The notes under the pieces are model-generated. The model made no database searches and had not been told where the DNA came from. It worked only from the letters and a program-made list of their open reading frames with translations. DNA of 7,160 nucleotides from Rhizobium sp. Q54. GTDB lineage: Bacteria > Pseudomonadota > Alphaproteobacteria > Rickettsiales > UBA1997. A program made the position numbers and the translations under genes. Every line of letters starts with the position of its first letter. Position 1 is the first letter of the stretch. The stretch spans positions 1 to 7,160 of the forward strand of contig CAMBFP010000056.1 of assembly GCA_945865745.1 (NCBI GenBank), read 5' to 3'. Shown here piece by piece: positions 1 through 6,000 of the stretch.

Positions 1-33
1 AGCCAAAAATATCAAGCCTGGAAGCCGGAGTAA
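1..33 (+). CDS. C-terminal end of an NDUFA12-like complex I protein (partial)
   Basis: Only the last ten codons and the TAA stop (31-33) are in the window; the frame reads SQKYQAWKPE. Bacterial NDUFA12 (B17.2-type accessory or assembly subunit of NADH:ubiquinone oxidoreductase) typically ends in a tail of the form Y-x-A-W-x-P-E/G. In many alphaproteobacteria this gene lies directly upstream of mlaD and a DUF2155 gene, which is exactly the order that follows here. The assignment therefore rests on a short tail match plus synteny, not on a domain that can be seen. The stop lies two bases before the mlaD start, which fits an operon. It could be another short protein with a similar tail. Confidence 0.5.
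   Translation, partial: SQKYQAWKPE
27..30 (+). promoter_or_regulatory. Ribosome binding site of mlaD
   Basis: GGAG lies five bases before the ATG at 36 and overlaps the last codons of the upstream reading frame. It supports ATG 36 as the mlaD start and suggests that mlaD is translated from a transcript that starts further upstream. Confidence 0.6.
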
Positions 34-35
34 AT

Positions 36-509
36 ATGAATAAAACTAACAACTTTTTTGAAATCATCGTTGGAACTTTCGTTCTTTTTTGTGCGATTTT
101 CTTTCTCTTCAGTTCTTTCCGCAGCGCTCAAGTTAGCGACACGAAAGGCTATCGCCTAATCGCTAAATTCGACAATATCGACGGCATTAACTCTGGCAGT
201 GATGTGAAAATTTCTGGGGTAAAAGTTGGAACTGTTGAAGAGCAAATTCTCGATGAAAAAGATTTTCGCGCGGTCTTAAAAATTAATCTCAATAACTCGT
301 TAAAATTGCCCGCTGACTCTTCAGTAAAAATTTCTTCCGAAAGTTTGCTTGGCTCAAAATATCTTTCGATTAGCCCGGGCGGAGATGAAGAAAATTTGAA
401 AGATGGCGAAGAAATTCAATTTACTCAATCTTCGGTGAGCTTTGAAGATCTTCTCGGTAAATTTATTTTTGGCGACAAGAACAAGAAGGAAGAAGATGAA
501 AAAAAATAA
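36..509 (+). CDS. mlaD: MlaD-type MCE-domain lipid transport protein
   Basis: A 157-residue inner-membrane-anchored protein of the MlaD family, the periplasmic substrate-binding part of the Mla ABC system that moves phospholipids between inner and outer membrane. Residues 7-28 form one hydrophobic membrane segment after a short cytoplasmic end. The MCE domain follows from about residue 39 to 116, with the family signature around FDNIDGINSGSDVKISGVKV (45-64) and the later ESLLGSKYLSISPG. The C-terminus is a short charged tail rich in K, D and E. It is somewhat shorter than E. coli MlaD (183 residues), mainly at this tail. The start is fixed by GGAG five bases upstream. The ATPase and permease genes (mlaF, mlaE) are not in this window. 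In alphaproteobacteria mlaD is often separate from them and adjacent to NDUFA12 and DUF2155 genes, as here. Confidence 0.93.
   Translation: MNKTNNFFEIIVGTFVLFCAIFFLFSSFRSAQVSDTKGYRLIAKFDNIDGINSGSDVKISGVKVGTVEEQILDEKDFRAVLKINLNNSLKLPADSSVKISSESLLGSKYLSISPGGDEENLKDGEEIQFTQSSVSFEDLLGKFIFGDKNKKEEDEKK
486..492 (+). promoter_or_regulatory. Ribosome binding site deciding the DUF2155 start
   Basis: AAGGAAG lies inside the 3' end of mlaD, a few bases before the ATG at 496. It argues for that start rather than the upstream in-frame ATG at 442, which would add 18 residues in front of an otherwise normal signal peptide. Confidence 0.55.
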
Positions 510-915
510 TTTTCTGATCACATTACTTTTTTTATTTTCTAGCTCGCTTTCGGCGCAAGAAGTTCCCATTCCAGAAAATCTAGATTCTGCAAGCTTTAGT
601 AACATAGCGCAGCTACAAGTTTTAAATAAAACTACGGCAAAAACTACTTTGGTTGAAATAAGAACTGGGCAAGAAGTTGATCTCGGTAGCATCGCTGTTT
701 CAGTGCGTAAATGCTGGCAAGCGCCTCTCGATCAAAAGCCAGAAAGCAAAATCCTTGTCGAAGTTTCCGAGATCAAAATTGAAAAAAGTGGCGAAGAAAT
801 TCTGCGTCAAAAAACTCGTATTTTTTACGGCTGGCTCTTCGCCTCAAGCCCTTCAGTTTCTGGCTTGGAACATCCAATCTACGACATCGTGGCCATGGGC
901 TGCAAAAATAAATAA
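496..915 (+). CDS. DUF2155-family periplasmic protein
   Basis: A 139-residue exported protein. Residues 1-20 form a signal peptide: MKKNN, a hydrophobic core of L, F and I, then SSSLSA, with likely cleavage after A20. The mature part has the DUF2155 pattern: LNKTTAKTTLVEIRTGQ (43-59), then LGSIAVSVRKCW with a cysteine at 73, and near the end GWLFASSPSVSGLEHPIYDI followed by a second cysteine at 136 in MGCKNK. The two conserved cysteines could form a disulfide. The family is widespread in alphaproteobacteria and its function is unknown to me. Its constant position after mlaD hints at an envelope role, which is inference. The gene overlaps the last 14 bases of mlaD in another frame, so translation is probably coupled. 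A run of eight A (499-506) sits in the overlap. Confidence 0.88.
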   Translation: MKKNNFLITLLFLFSSSLSAQEVPIPENLDSASFSNIAQLQVLNKTTAKTTLVEIRTGQEVDLGSIAVSVRKCWQAPLDQKPESKILVEVSEIKIEKSGEEILRQKTRIFYGWLFASSPSVSGLEHPIYDIVAMGCKNK

Positions 916-918
916 TTC

Positions 919-1563
919 ATGTTGAAAATTTCTCCCTCAATTCTTTCCGCTGATTTTTCCAAACTTGGAGAAGAGATAAAAAACATCGAAAAAGCTGGAG
1001 CTGACTATATCCACATCGATGTGATGGATGGAAGTTTCGTGCCGAATTTGACGATTGGTAATGAGGTGGTGAAGTCTATTCGAAAGGTTTCTGATTTACC
1101 TTACGATGTGCATTTGATGATTAATAATCCCGACAATCACATTAAGAATTTTGCAGAGGCTGGTTCCGACATTATTACTATTCACGCTGAGGCTTCGATT
1201 CATCTCGATCGCAGCTTGGATTTAATCAAATCTTACGGCAAAAAAGCGGGAGTTTCTCTCGTGCCTTCAACCCATGAAGATACTCTTGATTACGTTCTAG
1301 AGAAGCTCGATTTGATTCTGGTGATGACGGTCAATCCTGGCTTTGGCGGACAAAAATTTCTTTCGTCACAATTGAAGAAAATAGAAAATATCAGAAAAAA
1401 AATTGAGAGAAGCGGTAGAAAAATTGAGCTCGAAGTTGATGGTGGAATTAACGAAGAAACTTCTAAACTAGTGGTCTCTGCTGGTGCAGATGTTTTGGTT
1501 TCTGGCTCTTACATCTTTGGTTCGAAAAGTTATTCAGAAGCGATTTTTAAACTTCGCTCTTAA
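919..1563 (+). CDS. rpe: Ribulose-phosphate 3-epimerase
   Basis: A 214-residue cytoplasmic TIM-barrel enzyme that interconverts D-ribulose 5-phosphate and D-xylulose 5-phosphate in the pentose phosphate pathway. Family motifs appear in order: SPSILSADF (5-13), HIDVMDGSFVPN (32-43), DVHLMI (63-68), MTVNPGFGGQKF (136-147), EVDGGIN (172-178) and a phosphate-binding end around VSGSYIFGS. The metal-binding set H32, D34, H65 and D174 is complete, and D34 and D174 are the expected acid-base pair. Where many members read N-P-A/S-T, this one reads VPST (115-118), a small variation. Length is close to the usual 215-225. The ATG lies three bases after the DUF2155 stop with no clear Shine-Dalgarno, so it is probably translated as the last gene of the mlaD operon. 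Confidence 0.96.
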   Translation: MLKISPSILSADFSKLGEEIKNIEKAGADYIHIDVMDGSFVPNLTIGNEVVKSIRKVSDLPYDVHLMINNPDNHIKNFAEAGSDIITIHAEASIHLDRSLDLIKSYGKKAGVSLVPSTHEDTLDYVLEKLDLILVMTVNPGFGGQKFLSSQLKKIENIRKKIERSGRKIELEVDGGINEETSKLVVSAGADVLVSGSYIFGSKSYSEAIFKLRS

Positions 1564-1603
1564 CGCTCGTTATCCAAATCTAATCGCCTACTCCGAGCGC
1601 GTT
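1562..1603 (+). other. Weak inverted repeat just after rpe
   Basis: CGCTCG at 1564-1569 pairs with CGAGCG at 1594-1599 across a 24-base loop, starting at the rpe stop codon; flanking AA/TT could extend it with a two-base bulge. It is not followed by a T run, so it is not a standard intrinsic terminator. The 8-mer CGTTATCC also occurs twice here as a direct repeat (1568-1575 and 1600-1607). It may be a 3' stabilising hairpin or part of the adjacent repeat element. Confidence 0.25.
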
Positions 1604-1635
1604 ATCCTGGATCCCCGCTTTCGCGAGGATGACGG
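1600..1635. repeat. Palindromic intergenic repeat of the GCGAAAGCGGGGATCC type
   Basis: ATCCCCGC (1611-1618) and GCGAGGAT (1623-1630) form an 8-pair stem with one C-A mismatch (1615 opposite 1626) around the loop TTTC. With flanks CCTGG and GACGG, the reverse strand reads CCGTCATCCTCGCGAAAGCG followed by GGGATCCAGG. Sequences of this form recur as short dispersed repeats in intergenic regions of many proteobacteria, including Rickettsiales-like genomes. It is locally more G+C-rich than its surroundings. There is only one copy in this window, so repeat status is recognised from general knowledge and not shown here. The missing T run argues against a rho-independent terminator, although the hairpin could still affect transcript ends between rpe and murD. 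Confidence 0.6.
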
Positions 1636-1666
1636 CTGGAAGATCTAAGAAAATACAACAAAATAA

Positions 1667-2980
1667 ATGAAATACGTAATCTACGGCTTAGGCATTTCTG
1701 GCCTCTCGGCTGCTAAATATTTGAAGCAGACTGGCAAAGAAGTGATCACAATTGACGACAATAATTCGGGAGAAAAAAATCCCGACGAAATTTCTTACGA
1801 CTCAAAAACCGTAATTAGTCTTTCTCCTGGAATTCTTCCTTCACATAAAATTTTTGAAATCGCCAAAAAAACTGGCGCTGAAATTGCTTGCGACATTGAG
1901 ATTTTTTACCGCCTAAATCGTGAGAATGGGTTCATCGCCATTACTGGAACTAACGGCAAATCTACTACCACCGCCCTCACCGGTTTTATTTTTAAAGAGT
2001 TAGAAGTTTCTGCTGCTGTTGGTGGGAATATTGGCATTCCTTGCTTCGATTTGCCGATGACAAGTGACATGGTTTACATCTTCGAGACCTCTTCTTACCA
2101 ACTTGATCTTCTCACTCAAACTCACTTCAAAATTGCTGCACTTTTAAACATAACGCCGGATCACATTGATCACCACGGCTCGATGGAAGCTTACATTGAA
2201 GCGAAGAAGAAAATCTTTCAAAATCAAACCGAACAAGACTTTGCGCTGATTGATGTCGACAATGAAAATTCTCGTAAAGTTTTTGAGGAATTTAAAAATG
2301 ACAAAAATTTCCGCGCGAAATTAATTCCAATTTCAACAAAAAAAATTCATGAAAATGGTGTTTCGTTAGTTGCGGGAAAGTTAGTAAATAAAATTTTCGG
2401 CACTGGTTCTCATCTCGAACTGAATTCAGAATTTTTGCCGGGTGAGCATAATGATCAAAACATGGCCTTTGCTTTTGCGATTAGTTACTGCTTTGGACTA
2501 ACCGACGAAAAGAAAATAATTTCTGCTATTCAAAAATTTGAAGGCTTGCCACATCGCTGTAAAATTGTTGGACAAAAAGATGGAATCAGATTTGTTAATG
2601 ACAGCAAGGCAACAAATGCTGAGTCAACCGAACCAGCACTTAAATCTTTCGAGAATATTTTTTGGATTCTTGGTGGTCGGTCGAAAGAAGGCGGGATCAA
2701 GATTCTTGAGCCTTACTTCAAAAAAATTACCAAGGCTTATTTGATCGGCGAAGCTACTGAAGAATTCGCAAAAATTTTAGAAAAAAATTCTGTAAATTTT
2801 GAGAAATGCGGAAATTTGGAACGAGCCTTCAAATCTGCCTATTTTGACGCAAAAAAATCTAGCCTAACAGAAAAAACGCTCTTACTTTCTCCGGCTTGCG
2901 CATCGCTTGATCAATGGAAAAATTTTGAACAGCGCGGTGATTATTTCTGTAAGCTAGTCGATGAACTTAAAAAATCCTGA
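1667..2980 (+). CDS. murD: UDP-N-acetylmuramoyl-L-alanine--D-glutamate ligase
   Basis: A 437-residue cytoplasmic Mur ligase that adds D-glutamate to UDP-MurNAc-L-Ala with ATP, a step in peptidoglycan precursor synthesis. The N-terminal Rossmann-like domain carries YGLGISGLSAA (6-16) and LSPGI (52-56). The central ATPase domain carries the P-loop GTNGKST (94-100), ETSSYQLD (140-147) and NITPDHIDHHGSMEAY (161-176), with K180 in EAKKKIF as the expected carbamylated lysine. The C-terminal domain has GLPHRCKIVG, FVNDSKATNAEST (309-321), ILGGRSKEGG and LLSPACASLDQW. All key motifs and the normal length are present, so it should be active. No strong Shine-Dalgarno precedes the ATG. The last 20 bases overlap the start of the giant gene. 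Peptidoglycan synthesis is therefore retained in this organism. Confidence 0.97.
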   Translation: MKYVIYGLGISGLSAAKYLKQTGKEVITIDDNNSGEKNPDEISYDSKTVISLSPGILPSHKIFEIAKKTGAEIACDIEIFYRLNRENGFIAITGTNGKSTTTALTGFIFKELEVSAAVGGNIGIPCFDLPMTSDMVYIFETSSYQLDLLTQTHFKIAALLNITPDHIDHHGSMEAYIEAKKKIFQNQTEQDFALIDVDNENSRKVFEEFKNDKNFRAKLIPISTKKIHENGVSLVAGKLVNKIFGTGSHLELNSEFLPGEHNDQNMAFAFAISYCFGLTDEKKIISAIQKFEGLPHRCKIVGQKDGIRFVNDSKATNAESTEPALKSFENIFWILGGRSKEGGIKILEPYFKKITKAYLIGEATEEFAKILEKNSVNFEKCGNLERAFKSAYFDAKKSSLTEKTLLLSPACASLDQWKNFEQRGDYFCKLVDELKKS

Positions 2981-3074
2981 AACGACAAAGAAAATAGCAA
3001 AAAACTTAACCGTTTTTGCTGTCTTAATTTTGAGTCTTTCAGCGATTTTTTTTGCACTAAAAGCAATTTCAGCC
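2961..3074 (+). other. Signal peptide of the giant protein
   Basis: Residues 1-38 have a lysine-containing N-region (MNLKNPETTKKIAKN), a hydrophobic core from about residue 16 to 34 (LTVFAVLILSLSAIFFAL), and the end KAISA, with likely cleavage after A38 just before PPTQDC. Cleavage after A35 is also possible. The rather long N-region and core leave open an uncleaved membrane anchor. The absence of a cysteine at +1 argues against a lipoprotein. Confidence 0.75.
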
Positions 3075-6000
3075 CCCCCCACTCAAGATTGCAGCGCAGT
3101 TAGCGGAACTGCCCAGCCTGGAGATAACTGTCTTTATTATTACCCACGGCCTTTATGTTCGGACGTTCCGGGTAAAACTTGGACTATCCCGACCACTTCA
3201 ATTTTAACGGCGGGATCAATTCCAAATCATCGCGTTAATTGCGCTGATCTTTCTGACTTGCCGCTTTGTAGCCAGGTTTCAGATACATCAACCGCCTATC
3301 CACTAAAGAATTGCGTCAATGAATGTTCTACAATATCCAATCCAGATGCCGCTCATATTCCAGCATATGTAAAAGGTGTCGATTACGCTATTCACAATAA
3401 AGATTGTATTAGGTTTTGTGATGCGGTTGAAGCTGGGGTTACTGCTAATTCCGGAGTGAATTGTGTAGCAAGGTCTTGTCATCAAGTTACTTATGTTGGC
3501 AATCCTACTAGTGGTAACGTAGTGCCAAATCCACCAGCTAATTGCAATCTTCTACCCTGTAATTTACTCGCCCCTAATGAGTTGAATGAATCTAAATTTA
3601 GCGATGCCAATACAAGCGATTACAAGTATTGCGACAATAGCGTGAAATGCTTCAACTTCACTCAAACCCAGCTGCCTTATCTAAAAACTGGCTCCACTTG
3701 TAAAATTCACAATTGTCGGGCTGCTTGCGTTGATAATGCCACTGATGATGTCTCAATAATTTTAGCTAAAGGTTCTGACTATGTTTCGGATTACCAAAGG
3801 CTTATCAATGCGGCTTATTTAGTTGGCTCTTTGTCTGAGCCAATATGCACGACGACAATCTGTAAGCCAATAGTTCAAGTTCCTTATCGCTGTAATCCGC
3901 CAGCCGATCAGAGTCCAATTCTACCTAATGTCGCATGCGATTCTACTGGAAGTGGTAGCACCTGCTCTAGCGGCTATTGTTACAAAACAATCGATTGCAA
4001 TTTGGATGCCAACGCCAACTCAATAAATTGCGCCACCGGAGAAAGTGAGACTCAATCCGGCAACGATAGTGATGGTGGCGTTTCCTCCTGGTTTTATCGC
4101 CCAAAACCTGCTGATGCTGCATTGAACAACGGAAATTTAAGAGATTTTGAGGACGATTTTGAATATAATCTTCGACAATTGGAAGAACAAGATTTGGGTG
4201 CTAGGGCTTTTGTTGAATTCGATTTATTAGGTTTGCTAGGTGTGGATGGGACTAAGGTAACGGTTGATATGGGCTATATGCATTCCAGTGTTTTTGGCGA
4301 TGGAGCTAGATCTCCCGCTAAGGACAAAGCTGAAAAACTTGGTAATCGCGGTATCGGCCTTGGCTATCTTTGCGGCATGCATGCCAATATTTATAACAAA
4401 GATATAAGGCAAGATACAGCTTACCACAAAGGTTATGTAGGAACAAATTTTACTGATACTGAAGCGACTCACACTTTGGAAACATGTCTAAGATTCACCA
4501 ACACTCTCGCCTTCGATCATTCTTGTGGTGAAAGAGAATGCTCAGTGACCTGTGTCTTTGTTAAAGAACAAAGTTTATACGGTAATGATGAAAACGGCTT
4601 ACACTGTTCACAGCTTTGTGGATATGACATATGTCGAACTCTTAAAGTTAAAGATTCAGATCCCTATCGATGTATGATGAGCGGAGATATCTTTACGGGT
4701 GGAAGCGGCTCAATGATTGGCAATGATTCGGATCGCGATTGTATGGGAACGATTGACGGTTATCTGCGCCTAAGAGCGGTAAAGTATGGTGAATATATCT
4801 GCACCTTCCTCGACGCCAAAGGAATTCTCGCTTACGATGCAATCTATTTTGATGGATCGGAAAAATTAGCTGATGGCACCACTTGCATCTCTGGCACAAA
4901 TAATGACGGAAAATGTGGAGGCAAAAACACAAACGACGTTCCTGGGGCAGCTGATAAATGGAGAACCGTAATGAGAATTCCTTACATTCAAAGCACACGA
5001 GCTGTTTCCGAGCCTCAGGGATATCTCAACAAATCTGGTCAATTATTTCCTGCGCAGGAATGCATTAAAGCTCCTCACCGAATTACCGTTCCACATCTTT
5101 ATAACCTTGCCAATAATAGCAACTCGCAAAATATTTTTATTCCCCCGCTATACATAATAAGTGTATCGACCAAGGAAGGTGGCGGACTCTCATCAATACC
5201 AGCAGACCAAACTTTAGGAGATACAGATTTCCATTATCCAGAAATTACTGTTAGCTTTGGTCTAACTACAAAAAAACTCAGCCTTGGTTTTGGCAAAACT
5301 GGATACGAAGATTCTGCTTCTGCTGATCCTCAAGGCAGTGCAACGATAACTTACGAATCCTATTCGGCGGAAGTTTTTATACGCAAAGAATATGATGAAG
5401 TTGCAGATCGCCCTACTTTATGCCTTTATCAAAAAATTAAGGATATAAATGGAACTTACCTAAATCCGCAAAAAATTAGCTGCGCTTATAGAAACTATCC
5501 CGACATTAACAACTCGGCAAATAAAGTTTTACTTCCCTCGATTGATTTTCGTAAACTAGTCGTCGCCACTGATGCAACTAACACTTACAGCAGCTCTAAG
5601 ATTGCCATAAAATATCTTAGCAGTTCCGTCAATAACGCTACATGCACTTCAGCACAAACTTCTTGCACAGGCGTCCTTTTACTTGCTAACACTGACCCAT
5701 CTGTTGAAACCTGCGACTCATCCGTTGAAAGCCATAAAATTTGTGTAAAGCGTGAAGAATGCAGTAAGCTAAATATTGAATGCATTCAGAATGAAATTGA
5801 TGCTCATAATGCTGAATTAGCGAACCAGCCAACAGGTTCTTTTACTACAATTAGAAATCAGTGTAACGACATTCTTCTTCCGTTTTGTAATAGAAAGTTT
5901 GGCATTGTGGCTTCATCCGCAGCAACAATCACAAATCAAAATCCTTCTGGGGCAGCAGCAGATCCAAAAGCTTATGGTTGGTTTAATGAAATTTGTATTA

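Noticed and set aside
442..495. Upstream ATG giving a longer DUF2155 protein
   Set aside because: It adds 18 residues before a textbook signal peptide and lies fully inside mlaD, whereas AAGGAAG stands just before ATG 496.
354..692. Minus-strand frame opposite mlaD and DUF2155
   Set aside because: It lies antisense to two recognised genes, shows no motif, and looks like a shadow of their codon pattern.
1611..1630. Intrinsic terminator for rpe
   Set aside because: The hairpin has a mismatch and is followed by GACGGCTGG rather than a run of T.
1564..1666. Promoter for murD in the gap
   Set aside because: No convincing paired -35 and -10 boxes at proper spacing were visible, so no promoter is called.
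4236..4998. Minus-strand frames within the giant gene (4236-4472 and 4693-4998)
   Set aside because: Both are short, motif-free and antisense to a continuous plus-strand frame; other short frames within 3303-7083 are rejected for the same reason.
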